DNA from: Biomphalaria glabrata
Taxonomy: Eukaryota; Mollusca; Gastropoda; Planorbidae
Direction: 5' to 3'
Length of the DNA stretch: 64,000 bases
Assembly (NCBI RefSeq): GCF_947242115.1
Contig: NC_074713.1
Location: 6,139,501 to 6,203,500 of the forward strand
Shown: in pieces, positions 22,255 through 32,669 of the stretch
How the letters are laid out: every line of letters begins with the position of its first letter
Position numbering within the stretch: position 1 is the first letter of the stretch
The notes under the pieces: model-generated
Databases searched by the model: none
Told to the model about the DNA's origin: nothing
The model's input: only the letters and a program-made list of their open reading frames with translations
Translations under genes and position numbers: made by a program

Positions 22255-22335
22255 AAAATCCACCCAGTATTTTTATTTTTAAACTTAAATAGACCGCCGA
22301 TGGACAACGGCTTTGTCTGCACGAGATGCTGAAAA
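22255..22335 (-). mobile_element. Dispersed repeat fragment
   Basis: On the minus strand, CGTGCAGACAAAGCCGTTGT followed by CC.TCGGCGGTCTATT matches the plus-strand segment at about 29755-29800. Two occurrences in opposite orientation show a dispersed repeat of unknown class. Confidence 0.4.
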
Positions 22336-22653
22336 ATATACAGGTAGCAATTGGGTCTGCGTAGCCATGTGAAGCACTGCAGTAACTGCACTCCTCCTTA
22401 ACCTTTGGAATCGGAGACATTGCCATCATTACTTTACTTCCGTTTTTGTTTGCCGATTGAACAATGAGACGGTGCAAAGGTCAATTTGATGGCTCTAGAA
22501 ACAAAAAGTATTAGAAAAAGGGGGGGGGGGGATGTCACTTGTAAGCACGGCCTTTGGCATGCGGTCGTCCCTCATACGGACATGTGTCCTGCCCAGACTG
22601 CCCACTGTAGCTGTCGAACTTTAAGAAGTCCCTCACACTGTCCATACCAGCAT

Positions 22654-22700
22654 TCAGTGGCGTCACTAGAGTTGGTGTCACCCGGTGGGGAGATAGAGAA
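22654..22700 (+). mobile_element. Solo element end (CAGTGGCGTCACTAGAG)
   Basis: CAGTGGCGTCACTAGAGTTG then GTGTCACCCGGTG. The same phrase occurs at about 37574-37610. It looks like one end of a DNA transposon; here it runs straight into (GA)/(TA) simple repeats. Confidence 0.4.
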
Positions 22701-22716
22701 AGATAGAGAGAGAAAG

Positions 22717-22780
<64 letters not shown>
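22700..22780. repeat. Compound (GA)n/(TA)n/(GA)n microsatellite
   Basis: Short GA tract, about 20 TA dinucleotides and a further GA tract. Confidence 0.9.
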
Positions 22781-22945
22781 TGCAGGGTATCTCATGGAGG
22801 TTCCTGTTTTCCTGTCGACAAAAGACTGAAGCCTGGAGCTGCTCACTTAGACATCGAGGCACCCGACAACCACCCAGGGGCAACACCTATGTTATGGCAG
22901 TTTGTTCCAATGACAGAACAAAGTAAATTAAATTGACAAGTCTTG

Positions 22946-23215
22946 GTGGTGCCCTTATTGACACGATGAGCCTCAACACAGACAAGTCTTGTGATGCTCT
23001 TATTGACACAATGAGCCTCAACACGGACAAGTCTTGTGATGCCCTTATTGACACGATGAGCCTCAACACGGACAAGTCTTGTGATGCCCTTATTGACACG
23101 ATGAGCCTCAACACGGACAAGTCTTGTGATGCCTTTATTGACACGATGAGCCTCAACATAGACAAGTCTTGTGATGCCCTTATTGACACGATGAGCCTCA
23201 ACACGGACAAGTCTA
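22946..23215. repeat. Minisatellite, 45-bp unit, 6 copies
   Basis: Unit begins GACAAGTCTTGTGATGCCCT and ends GAGCCTCAACACG. The period is a multiple of three, so repeat peptides (15 residues, for example CDALIDTMSLNTDKS) are open on both strands. Few differences between units, so the expansion is recent. Confidence 0.93.
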
Positions 23216-23229
23216 TGTTCGTACACTGA

Positions 23230-23930
23230 AAGTCTGCATTCTGAAACCTTAAAGGCAACAGCTTGATATGTAAAATACTTTCCTCCTTTTCTCTTGCCTA
23301 ATATCAGCTAAGTTAATAATTACTTGTTAATTGTACATCCGAAATCTGGATAAAAATGTGTATTTCTTTTGCTCTCGTGATTCAAGAAAGGGAAGATTAA
23401 TCTCACAAACAAAACGAAAAAAGTATTGAGGAGTTAAGGTACTTGTTCTAACTCTGTTATGTGAATAGTTTCAAATCTAATTTATACGAGGCATTGTATC
23501 TAACTTGTCAATGTAATAGATTAACATGCGTGCCAGCGGATGGAATGGTTGTGGTTAGGTCTGGAGCATGTTATAAAGTGTTAGTGGTGTTAGTTATCTT
23601 GTTGTTATTGTTGCTATTATCCTTGTTTTTTGTCGTTGTTGCTATTGCTGTTGATATTTTCTTTTATTATAGTTATTACTTACCATCTTGTTGTTATACT
23701 AGTTCTTATTGATATTGTTGTTACATTGTTGTGGTCCCCACATATACTGTCAATATCACTGTAGTTATTGTTCATTATTTTCGTAGTTGATATAATATCT
23801 GTTGTAGTTTTTGTTGTTATTATTGTCGCTATTGTTTCATTGGCGTTCTTATTGTTTCGCCCTGTCGTCATTACACACACATTTGAGTTTTATTTTTGTT
23901 TTATTGCGTGACGGACATCGACGAGCTCAA
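23230..23930. other. Non-coding; trinucleotide-like TTG/TTA region
   Basis: From about 23580 to 23860 the sequence is a degenerate TTG/TTA/ATT-rich stretch, giving low-complexity frames. Nothing recognised before it. Confidence 0.4.
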
Positions 23931-24019
23931 AGGTGGGGTGGGGGGTGGGGGGGACTTGAGAGAGGGGAGGGGGTTGATTATGGAAGAAATGGGTTGTTAC
24001 ATAGATTGTAAAATATTTG

Positions 24020-24083
24020 TCACAGATCTGAAAGAGAAGAGAGAAGGAAAGAGAAAAGAAAGAGAAAGAGCAATTTTTTTTAC

Positions 24084-24123
<40 letters not shown>

Positions 24124-24679
24124 AGAGAAAGATTGGGAAACGTCAAAGAATAATAAAAGGAGAGGTTAAAAATTGATAGACGGAGAGAATGTCAGAGAGA
24201 AAAAGAGAGACTCTCCTAGGATAAGTAGAAAGAGAACTATAAATAGTAACTTTTAAAAAGAGAATAAGAGAGAACAAACGTAAGAGAGTGACAGTCAGAG
24301 AGAGAGAGTCAGAGAGAGAGAGAGAGAGAGTCAGAGAGAGAGAGTCAGAGAGAGAGTCAGAAAGAGAGAGACAGAGAGAGAGTCAGAGAGAGGGAGTCAG
24401 AGAGAGAGAGTCAGAGAGAGAGAGTCAGAGAGTGAGTCAGAAAGAGAGAGACAGAGAGAGGGAGTCAGAGAGAGAGAGTCAGAGAGAGAGTCAGAGAGAG
24501 AGAGTCAGAGAGAGAGACAAAGAGAGAGAGACAAAGAGAGAGAGAGAGAATCAGAGACTGAGAGCCAGAGAGAGAGACACGCAGAGAGAGACAAAGAGAG
24601 AGAGAGTCAGAGAGAGAGAGAGAGTCAGAGAGAGAGACAGAGAAAGAGAGAAAGAGAGAGAGTCAGAGTGAGAGAGAGC

Positions 24680-24712
<33 letters not shown>

Positions 24713-25110
24713 CGAGTCAGAGAGAGAGACAGAGAGAGAGAGAGTCAGATAGAGAGAGAGACAGAGAGAGGGAAAGAGAGAGAGAGAGAGGAAGTGAGTT
24801 TGTTAAAAGGAGAGAGAAAAAAGAGAAATGAAAAGAAAGCACAAGAAAAGAGAAGGAAAGATAATATTTAAACAGCAATAAAAGAAAAATAGAGAGTTAG
24901 AAAAGAGAATAAAGAGAGAAAGTGTATAAAAAAAAGGGAAAATTCGAAATAGAGAAGAGAAAGAATAAAAGTGGAGGAGAAAGAAATGGAACTAGAAAGT
25001 AGGAATGTGCTTGAGAAAGAGAGAAAGAGAGAAAAAGAGAGCGACATGCGGTAAAAAAATAAAACTAGAAAGAGAGAAAAGAGAAAAGAATGAATCGGTT
25101 CAACATTCAT
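24020..25110. repeat. Long GA-rich (purine) tract
   Basis: More than 1 kb of nearly pure purine on the plus strand. 24288-24800 is a compound array of (GA)n blocks punctuated by GTCAGA; the rest is degenerate GA/AAAG. Frames coding RERESER-type peptides are artefacts. Such polypurine tracts can form triplex DNA. Confidence 0.9.
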
Positions 25111-25129
25111 AGAATGGACGAACGAACAC

Positions 25130-25530
25130 TCTCCTTGTGATCCGCCATCTTGGTTTCACTATTTCAGATCGTCTGCTATGAGACCTCGCTACGTAAATTC
25201 CCGCCGAGACGATAATATCATCATTTACTAGGTAAATATAACCAGTTCCAATAACACCACACTGTGGTTATCAAATAACACTGACATTTATAGCTTTGTT
25301 CCCCACCTTGGGATTTTTTCCCGCCTTTCTAGAACTCTCCAACAGACAAAAACCAGAAAAAAAAAAACCCAATCCCGAACTAAAAGGCGTCTTGGCATCG
25401 CTTGTAACAAGGGCATTTATCCTTCTCGAGCCTACGTGATTAATTTTCATTACCGGAGAGTGGCTCCCCCTGCGAGACGAGTGGACTGTAAACGGGTTTC
25501 ACTAGGCCGGCCGGCCAATGTTACTGAATC
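25130..25530. promoter_or_regulatory. Possible promoter-like block with YY1-type site
   Basis: After the purine tract comes more mixed sequence with a perfect YY1-type CCGCCATCTTGG at 25142-25153, several CpGs, and CCGGCCGGCCAAT near 25506. No gene starts nearby that I can recognise. Weak, by motif content only. Confidence 0.25.
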
Positions 25531-25734
25531 AATAGAAAGGCATCAATTTGTTGTGGCTTACTCCGAGATCCTTATCGCTGTGTTGGATAAAGGACTGCGC
25601 TGAATGGGTGAACTTTGAACTGAACATGTGATGTCATGGCTTTTTGGGTTCTTTATATATATATATATATATATATATATGGTTCGGTTTTTATTTATTT
25701 ATTTTTATTTTCAAAATTTTCATTTATTTATACA

Positions 25735-26225
25735 AAATCATCAAACTGCAACGAATTCAGAACAACGCCCCTCGAATAGTCCTAAGAAAAATAAGACGAG
25801 ATTCTGCTATGAGAGCGAGAATGGACTACAAGGTGGCCACACTTTGTCATCAATGTATTTATTTAAAAAAATGCCCTTGTACCTTATAAATAGGGAACTG
25901 ATCACTCCATATGTCCCTCAAAGAGCCCTGCGCTCAATGGACTTCTAATGGTGCCGCGTTTCTCCCTCAAAAGCTACGACCTGCGGGCCTTTTCAGTGCA
26001 CGGAGCAAAGGTCTGGAACTCACTCCCCCATCGATCTCAGACAGACAACATGCTACACTACATTCAAGAAGAACATTAAGTTGATTAAGACCTATCTGTT
26101 TGAAACTTTTTTTAAAGATCAGTTTGTCATTTTGGCTCTCGTATTTATGTTGGTAATGTTATCACAGCGCCTTGAGCCTAGCCTTTGTTTGTTAACAGAG
26201 CTCTGTAAATTAAATTAAATTATTA
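25735..26225 (+). mobile_element. LINE 3' fragment (L2/CR1/Crack-like C-terminus)
   Basis: Reads in shifting frames as the classic C-terminus of an L2/CR1-like reverse transcriptase: LQRIQNNAPRIVLRKIRRDS, MDYKVATLCHQCIY, ELITPYVPQRALRS, then RAFSVHGAKVWNSLPHR. The 3' UTR follows with GCGCCTTGAGCCTAGCC and the element ends in TAAATTAAATTAAATT plus (ATT)n at about 26205-26228. The helical block normally after RRDS is partly lost. Dead 5'-truncated copy. Confidence 0.85.
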
Positions 26226-26320
26226 TTATAGACACATAGAAAAGTAAAGAAAAGAAAGATATAGTTTAAAAACAAGTACTGAAGTACATAAAACTTAAAT
26301 GTATTTAACTGTCTAGACTT

Positions 26321-26760
26321 ATGTTACAATATGCGTCTTCGGTTTGGGCCCCTCAACGCAGGTATAAAGAAACTAGAACCGATACAAAATATAACTGTCA
26401 ATTTATAACAAATGGAAATACACATTTGATTAGAGTAAAACTATTTGTAGCATCACTGATTTCAGAGACAATTTGGGCAGAAGACTAACATTAAAAAAAT
26501 GAAATGCAGCAATAATACATAAAACACAGAACCCTAATTTACAAATAAAAAAAACAAAACAAAATCTAATATAATACTCAAAAAGAAAAAAAAAAGGCAC
26601 ATTTCTTATTTCATATGCTATGATATATTCATAAAAGTGCTCCTTCTTGCCTAGTACTATAAGAGCATGCAACGGGTTGCTTTAGTCAGCCAGGAAATCC
26701 AAAGACTCTCCAGAGATTTCGTCTCTAACACACAAAGGAACGTCTGAATTTTATAAGGTA
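26321..26760 (+). mobile_element. LINE 3' fragment (WNGLP family), copy 1
   Basis: Frame from about 26321 encodes LMLQYASSVWAPQ and FITNGNTHLIRVKLFVASL, typical of the end of a LINE reverse transcriptase. After a stretch of degraded A-rich sequence it continues with a weakly preserved GTFLISYAMIYS and PSTIRACNGL. The same 3' part recurs at 27317-27475, 27490-27700 and, on the minus strand, 48607-49066. Confidence 0.7.
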
Positions 26761-26990
26761 AGAATTTGTAAAAAATTTCTCTCAATAATCTCATTTCAGA
26801 TTTATTCCGCCATCACTCCTACCACCCTATAGACCGGTACAAAGAGAAGACCTTTCTAGCTGCTTTCCTCAATCAAAAGTTAACCTCAAAGGAAAGAAAT
26901 TATTTTGTAATGATGATACCATTATCTACCTTTTTCTTATGTAGTGAAAGATGCTAAAAATAATTTTAAGCTATGAAGAAAAAAATTATG

Positions 26991-27062
26991 TTCCCATGCC
27001 GGGAATCGAACCCGGGCCGCCTGGGTGAAAGCCAGAAATCCTAACCACTAGACCACATGGGA
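26991..27062 (-). tRNA. tRNA-Glu (anticodon TTC)
   Basis: 72 bases on the minus strand, with a perfect cloverleaf: acceptor TCCCATG/CATGGGA, anticodon stem TCTGG/CCAGG, anticodon TTC, T-stem CCGGG/CCCGG. Box A TGGTCTAGTGG and box B GGTTCGATTCC are intact, and a T7 run lies just downstream on the same strand. This is the best preserved of the three copies and is likely functional. Confidence 0.95.
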
Positions 27063-27316
27063 TTGAATGTGTGGTCAATGTCATTAGTATCCTTACTTGC
27101 GTGAACAAACTTTTTACTTCACTTTTAAACAGCAGTCGCAACTATTGAGCTATTGAATGGACTAGCTCAGTCACCACTCAGTGCGACATAGAGATAAATA
27201 TACTAAGCGCTTATCTGAAACTAAATACGTCTGAAGTTAAAAAAGAGATGGTTTGTTAGTTAATTGGTTAGTGTTAGTGTGAACCTATTGGGATGAATAT
27301 GTAAAGGGATCAACAA

Positions 27317-27475
27317 CAACTTTCCCTGATGTCATAAAAGCATGGAACGGGTTGCCTGAATCAGCCAGGAAAACCACTGACTTAGCGGAATAGTCTCTAA
27401 TTAATACGCACAACTAAATTAATTCATGGATACGCGTAGGAAGTAATTATCATATATTTTGAAAAAACGTGTAAG
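27317..27475 (+). mobile_element. LINE 3' fragment (WNGLP family), copy 2
   Basis: Encodes VIKAWNGLPESARKTTDLAE, the family's C-terminal signature, then degrades into a 3' UTR ending near 'AAGATATATAAGATATAATG'. Very short, 5'-truncated. Confidence 0.7.
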
Positions 27476-27489
27476 ATATATAAGATATA

Positions 27490-27700
27490 ATGACAATATA
27501 CTCCTTCTTCCATAGCGGTATCAGAGCATGAAATGGGTTGCCTGAATCAGCCAGGAAAACCAACGACCTGCAGAATTTTAGTCATTGATTAACATGCATG
27601 ACAAGATTGACGGCTAGGGACATGTGTATTACGTAATCATCTCCTTTTTTCAAAGTAACGTCTGTCTGTAAGAAAAGATAAGACTTAACAAAAGATAACA
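27490..27700 (+). mobile_element. LINE 3' fragment (WNGLP family), copy 3
   Basis: Contains GGTTGCCTGAATCAGCCAGG and the 3' UTR CAAAGTAACGTCTGTCTGTA followed by AAGATAAGA-type tail remnants. It lies right after copy 2 in the same orientation; the pair may be two insertions or a local duplication. Confidence 0.7.
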
Positions 27701-28275
27701 AATATTCAGCCATTTTAAATGCATTGAACCGAGACCAAGCGTCACAGTAGGCCTCAACTCTGACCTGTGACGTGCCAATCTGTGGTCAGTGTAAACCATG
27801 AAGCTTGTTGCCAAGTCACAGATCAGTACGTCAGACCTGTGATGTGGCAACGGGCTATTGGTCGCCAATACTTCGCATAACTTTCTCATTGGTTATTTTA
27901 TCTGAATGAGCTGGTTAAGAAATAAAGGCCCGAAGCTTGAGGACCTTTATCTGCTAAAAGGCTTTCACCCAGAGATGAGAACTTTGACCCTTCCATTTAG
28001 CTTCAAGGATCTTTAAAGGTCGAGATATTCACAATATGGGAGGACACCATTGTTAGGGAAGTCTTGTCACCTTGTTTGCTCTTACCGAAGTAAAGGTGGA
28101 AAACAACAGCTTTATGACCTTGAACTAGTGCACCTTTGTGCACCATATCAACAATGGTCTTTCAATGGTCAGAGTTTTGTAAATAAACTTGAGGGCTAGT
28201 TTCAAAGGATGCTAGAACAGTCTGTAAAGTTCACATAAGAAAGAAACATAGTTTTTATCTGTTTATTCTGAGCTT
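27700..28275. other. Non-coding, nothing recognised
   Basis: Mixed-composition DNA with no convincing coding frame. It ends at the target site of the tandem SINEs. Confidence 0.4.
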
Positions 28276-28288
28276 ATTATACGAATGT

Positions 28289-28444
28289 GGAGGCGCGGTG
28301 GCAGAGCGGTAAAGCGCTTGGATGTCCCTGGTTCGAATCCTGGTGACGACTTGGATTTTTTATTTCCAGATCTTTGGGCGCCTCTGAATCCACCCAGCTC
28401 CAATGGGTACCTGACATTAGTTGAGGAAAATGAAATTTAAATTT
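28289..28444 (+). mobile_element. tRNA-derived SINE (family A), copy 2, short
   Basis: Head GCGGTGGCAGAGCGGTAAAG with box B GGTTCGAATCC, body up to TGACATTAGTTGAGGAAAAT, then stops short; the second half of the family consensus is missing. Flanked by ATTATACGAATGT at 28276-28288 and 28445-28457. Confidence 0.88.
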
Positions 28445-28457
28445 ATTATACGAATGT

Positions 28458-28723
28458 GGCGGCTGAGCGGTAAAGCGATAGGCTTTAGAACCGGATGTCC
28501 CGGGTTCGAATCCTGGTGAATACTTGGATTTTTAATTTCGAGATCTTTGGGCTCCTCTGAGTCCATCCAGCTCTAATGGGTACCTGACATTAGTTTAGTA
28601 AAAGTAAAGGCGGTTGGACGTTGTGCTGGCCACATGACACCCCCGTTAACCGTAGGCCACAGAAACAGATGACCTATCATCATCTGCCCTATAGACCACA
28701 AGATCTGAAAGGGGAACTTTACT
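28458..28723 (+). mobile_element. tRNA-derived SINE (family A), copy 3, full length
   Basis: Most complete copy in the window. Box A TGGCGGCTGAGCGG region, perfect box B GGTTCGAATCC, body with GGTACCTGACATTAG, GTTGGACGTTGTGCTGG, CCCGTTAACCGTAGGCC and end GATCTGAAAGGGGAACTT. Flanked by ATTATACGAATGT at 28445-28457 and 28724-28736, the same 13 bases that precede copy 2. Confidence 0.93.
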
Positions 28724-28736
28724 ATTATACGAATGT

Positions 28737-29500
28737 CGCAAAATCTACTTCAGATAATAATATACGACGTTATAACTAATATTTACCCCCTGAAATGACC
28801 GACACCCATTCCCACACTGAGTTTTAGTACAAATGGAAGAAAGGGCCAGAATAAAATGGCTTTGTCAGACACCTCGATCAATACTCAGCACTGCTATTGG
28901 ACATGTCAGATTTAGCTGACAGGAGTAGCCGGGCTCAATGCTCTACATTTTATCACAATTAAAAAAAAAATCTTTTATACATGTTTTTTTTTTTTTCTTT
29001 TCATGCTCCAGGATATAGAATAAACTCAATGACGTCATGGATCGTTGCGTATTTCAAGGGTAGTAAAAACAAAAGTTGTCCTAGAGTTATCTAACTTAGC
29101 TATTGACAAACAGATACGAACATAGTGTAGTGTATAATCAGATTTCAGTAATAGATGAAGAAATGATTGAAGCAGGTGTTTCTAAATTGTTCATTGAGTC
29201 GTGATCCTACAAACGTATGAGGATGTTTATATATAGCAGTATTTATGTGTTGTGCAGATGTGGCACACAAGCACATAATCGTAACCAACATTTGCAAATC
29301 ATCTAGAAAAAACGAGTGCTTGTAATTTACATAAATATTTGATGTTTATCTTTAATACATTTTTGACAGCGTAGAGCTGTACAAGATGGTAATAGAGCAG
29401 ATAATATGAAAAAAAATATGGTATAGAAAATATAATAATAAATAAATGTCTTCGATTCCGAACATTAATGATCAGTGCACTGTTTCAAATGCCTACGCAC
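28737..29500. other. Non-coding, AT-rich
   Basis: No gene, array or element ends recognised. Confidence 0.4.
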
Positions 29501-29502
29501 AC

Positions 29503-29870
29503 AGGGCCGGCCTTAGGCATTCACAAATTAGGAAGCCTCATAGTGCCTCCGATTGGTGGGGGCCTCGAAACGGACTCAAATAATTTTTTTAGAGAAGAAT
29601 TAAGAAACTTATGCCCAATGGAGTGCACTAGGTTTTAAATTTTATCATTATAAATTCTTTTTTTATGTTTATTTTTTACTTTTCTATTTCATTTCGCCTA
29701 GGGCCACCAATTAGGCCTACGTAAGGCTGGCCTTCCTGCAGGTTTTAAGGCCCCTCGTGCAGACAAAGCCATTGTCCGGCGGCGGTCTATTAAATTTTTC
29801 TTTTCGTCTTCTGCGCCTGTCTTCCATCAGGGTGTCTCTGTGGGTCTCAAATGTGTCTTGCAGCTTTTGT
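29503..29870 (+). mobile_element. Composite transposon remnants
   Basis: CAGGGCCGGCCTTAGGCATT at about 29505 is a hAT-like left end like that at 32828; AAGGCTGGCCTTCCTG near 29727 may be its degraded right end. Directly after follows the dispersed segment CGTGCAGACAAAGCCATTGT shared with 22255-22335. Confidence 0.45.
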
Positions 29871-30200
29871 AACGTGATACAGTAAAAAAAAAACAAAAAA
29901 TAGGTATATTTCCAGGAGAAATTAAAGACGTAAAATAGACTCGAGACAAATTACGACAATGATGCAATGTTTAATCCTGGGTAGGTCCAAAGCGTTGTAA
30001 GACAACATGGAGTCTGGATCTGCATAGATCTCAGACAATATTTTTAAATGCAGCATTATAAAATTATGATCACATTTCCTTAGAGTAAAGAATTAAATTT
30101 TTTTTTCTTTTGTTCATTCGCCTCTTTCTCCCCTTTCACTGCTTATTGGTTGTCTTACTTGGGTTTTAATGTAAGTCTTGATTAGATCGTCGTCATTCTT
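29870..30200. other. Non-coding, AT-rich
   Basis: No feature recognised. Confidence 0.35.
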
Positions 30201-30204
30201 GTCT

Positions 30205-30252
30205 TGTTTTTAAAAGTAACGTCAATATTTTATAAGACAAGATAAGAGTTCA
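30205..30252 (+). mobile_element. 3' terminal stub of WNGLP-family LINE
   Basis: AAAAGTAACGTCAATATTTT then ATAAGACAAGATAAGA matches the 3' ends of the copies at 27490-27700 and 48607-49066. Only the last ~50 bases are present. Confidence 0.45.
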
Positions 30253-30389
30253 TATCTTGAAGTTTGTGGTTTGGACAGTTCTACATGCAGCCATATGATC
30301 ATTTAATATGTCCACGGAGAACTTCGAGCCAAAGAAAAAAAAAATTTTTTACCCAGAAATCTGGCCAGAACCTTCCACCTAAACGTTGC

Positions 30390-30870
30390 TATCTCATCGC
30401 GCCCCTTGGGGGTTTTGACATCAGTTTCGTCGCGAGCGCCCTAATCGATAGTCGCTATTGTCCACTGCCCTCATCTTTTCATAGTTGTCCCTGTCCCTCC
30501 CTTCGTTGCCCCCACTCCCACTTCACAAACCACTCCCCCCCCATCCACCAAAAAAAAAAAACCCACTCTGTTCCCAACCGCACTGCGACAATCGTGGTGA
30601 CGTCAGCACTTCCCACAGCGCGGCAGTTTCTATGGCAACACGAGGGAATGCAGAAGTGGATTGGAGGCAGCTGCCCTGGCCGCACCCCCCCCCCCCCAAA
30701 CGCATCCCCCGAAAAATCCACCTACCCAGTCAATTTAGTATGATTATGATTAGAGTTGATTTCTCTCGCGCGCAGGCCGCGTGCTCATTGATTTCCGCAA
30801 CGGACTTGCTTCAGGGGGGGAAAAAATAATATCAAACAAACTAAACGGAACGCGCGTCACGTGATTGAAA
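30390..30870. promoter_or_regulatory. CpG-dense block with CRE and E-box
   Basis: Nearly 500 bases with many CpGs in otherwise AT-rich DNA: a perfect CRE TGACGTCA at 30598-30605, CTCGCGCGCAGGCCGCG near 30765, and GTCACGTGAT (E-box CACGTG at 30858-30863), followed by a GA/GT-rich tract. Several overlapping frames of 60-159 codons cross it on both strands; they are proline- or glycine-rich and show no domain. A CpG-island promoter is the simplest reading, but no transcript start can be assigned. Confidence 0.4.
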
Positions 30871-30999
30871 CGAGATCTCATTAAATAAATGTGTAAGGGG
30901 AGAGAGACAAGAGAGAGAGAGGGGGGGGTGCTGTGTATGTGTGGTGGGAGGGGAGGTGGAATTTAGTTACATTTATCGGCGTACGGTTTCGTTGTATTG

Positions 31000-31390
31000 T
31001 TCTACACTCCTACAAACAAAAAACGACCTAACATTGTGACGCGTACGTTGCTGTAGAGAAGGGGGACAACCGCTTGCTAAACATACCACAACCGCAGCGT
31101 TTTACCAAAGCTGTCACAATGGCTTCGCTGACGTCATAAAGAATAAGCACTAGGATGTGAAATTGCGAGCAAGGCTTAGAGTTTAAAAAAAAAATCAATG
31201 TATGACCTGGACACAGGCCTTGGACACTAGCACCGGACACAGGCACTGGTCACAGGGTTCGGATGAAACCTTTTTCTTTTCTAATAAATGTATCAGGTAT
31301 CCTTAGAGCATTCTGTTTGTGAGTTCTGCTAATGCAGTATTTTTTATCTACAATATTTATAAAACTATTATATAAAAGATTTATATCAGA
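31000..31390. other. Non-coding, nothing recognised
   Basis: One minus-strand frame of 72 codons without family resemblance. No element ends. Confidence 0.35.
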
Positions 31391-31396
31391 CATTGC

Positions 31397-31458
31397 GATC
31401 TATGGGGTCAGATGATGTGAAGGTCATCTGTTTCTATGGCTGACTGTTAACTTGCGTG
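31397..31458 (-). mobile_element. tRNA-derived SINE (family A), copy 4, fragment
   Basis: Only the last ~60 bases of the family: plus-strand ATGATGTGAAGGTCATCTGT and GGCTGACTGTTAAC correspond to the complement of the body's 3' part. Confidence 0.6.
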
Positions 31459-31459
31459 C

Positions 31460-31540
31460 AGGGTTACCAGATGTCCGGCAAAAGGAGGACAAGCCATCCT
31501 TTATGAGGTCGTGTCCTCCTTCCGGCAGGCATCAACATAA
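31460..31540. mobile_element. Possible hAT-like end with foldback
   Basis: CAGGGTTACCAGATGTCCGG resembles a known class of hAT ends. Inside, AAGGAGGACA and its complement TGTCCTCCTT are separated by about 20 bases, forming a hairpin. No right end found. Confidence 0.35.
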
Positions 31541-31544
31541 GATT

Positions 31545-32220
31545 TACACTTAAAAGACATTAAAAATTACAAAACAAACAAAAAAAAAACACCTTCTGAA
31601 TAAAACTTTAAATAAAAAACAACACACCGTAATGAAGTCAAAAGGTGAATAGGTTATAACAACATTAGTGGTGTCAGAAGGTGCGCGAAAATCATACTAC
31701 AAGGAACAATACAAGAAGAAGAAAGGCTGGCCGACAAAAAAACAGACAATCAACATTTCATTGTATTGCCATTAGCTTCCGGTTGATTGAACGCTAGAGA
31801 GTAATGGAAACAACTGATTGACAAATGACTTCTGGTACCGTTCCTTAAATGTTCCCTTGACTCCAGGATATGTAAAAGGTCAAATAAAGGTGATAGTGGT
31901 CGACTGATCCATCTAGATGGCCTTGATGTAAATAAAAATTACTTTTAGAAATATTTAGAAGTAGATAAAAGGTCAAGGTGTAAGTTTAAGAAACTTCAAG
32001 AACATACTATTAATGACGTAACAATCCAGAAAAGTGTTTTAGTGGAACCATACAAGGAGCGTAGACCTAGCTAGCGGGGGTCATAGTTCCATTTAGTCAT
32101 TGTTCATTATTCTGTATTCTGTAATGGATAGTTATTAATCGTCAGTATCTTCAGTATGCTTTATTTATTCAATGATACTAAACACAACATGCCAGTCAAG
32201 TTATTATTCTTTTTTGCACA
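31545..32220. other. Non-coding, AT-rich
   Basis: Nothing recognised apart from A-rich tracts. Confidence 0.35.
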
Positions 32221-32223
32221 AGT

Positions 32224-32224
32224 G

Positions 32225-32263
<39 letters not shown>

Positions 32264-32264
32264 A
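32224..32264. repeat. (TATC)n microsatellite
   Basis: About ten TATC units. Confidence 0.9.
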
Positions 32265-32469
32265 ACCTCTCTATATTTATCTATATATAAATATATAGGT
32301 TCCGGTACTCAGTGATGAATTGTCTAACTTTTAACTATTAATAAATTTATAATAAACGTTAAATGTTAAAATACAAGAAAAGTAATATTTTTTCCCCACA
32401 TTGAAACAGGTGCCGGTACGCCGTACCCGTGCGTAGGCCTACGTCACAAAAAATCCATGTATATATATA

Positions 32470-32669
32470 GCGTAGCTAGGGTGGCGGGAGGAGGGAGGAG
32501 AATTTGAAAATCCCCTGAGAGGTCCCCATACTAGGGATTCCCCCCCCACTCCAAATGAGTGTTTTTTTGCATTAAAAATTAAATATTAAGCAAAATGCAG
32601 GGGCCCCCAAAGAAGTCAAGCCCCACCCCCGGCTCCCAAACGATGGAAAATTCATAGCTACGCCTCTGA
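32470..32669. mobile_element. MITE with GCGTAGCTA ends
   Basis: About 200 bases with inverted ends: GCGTAGCTAGGGTGG on the left and CCTCTG-type GGCGTAGCTATGAATTTT read on the minus strand from the right. It sits inside a (TA)n run, which obscures the target duplication. No coding capacity. Confidence 0.6.

Noticed and set aside
22843-23258. Repeat proteins of 98-127 codons on both strands
   Set aside because: Explained by six copies of a 45-bp unit; no other evidence of a gene.
24288-24871. RERESER-rich protein
   Set aside because: Low-complexity translation of a GA-rich tract.
28300-28345. Additional tRNA genes at SINE heads
   Set aside because: Box A and box B are present, but the sequences do not fold as tRNAs and continue into SINE bodies.
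30264-30829. Overlapping 80-159-codon frames in the CpG-rich block
   Set aside because: Open because of GC-rich composition; proline- or glycine-rich, frames on both strands, no domain.
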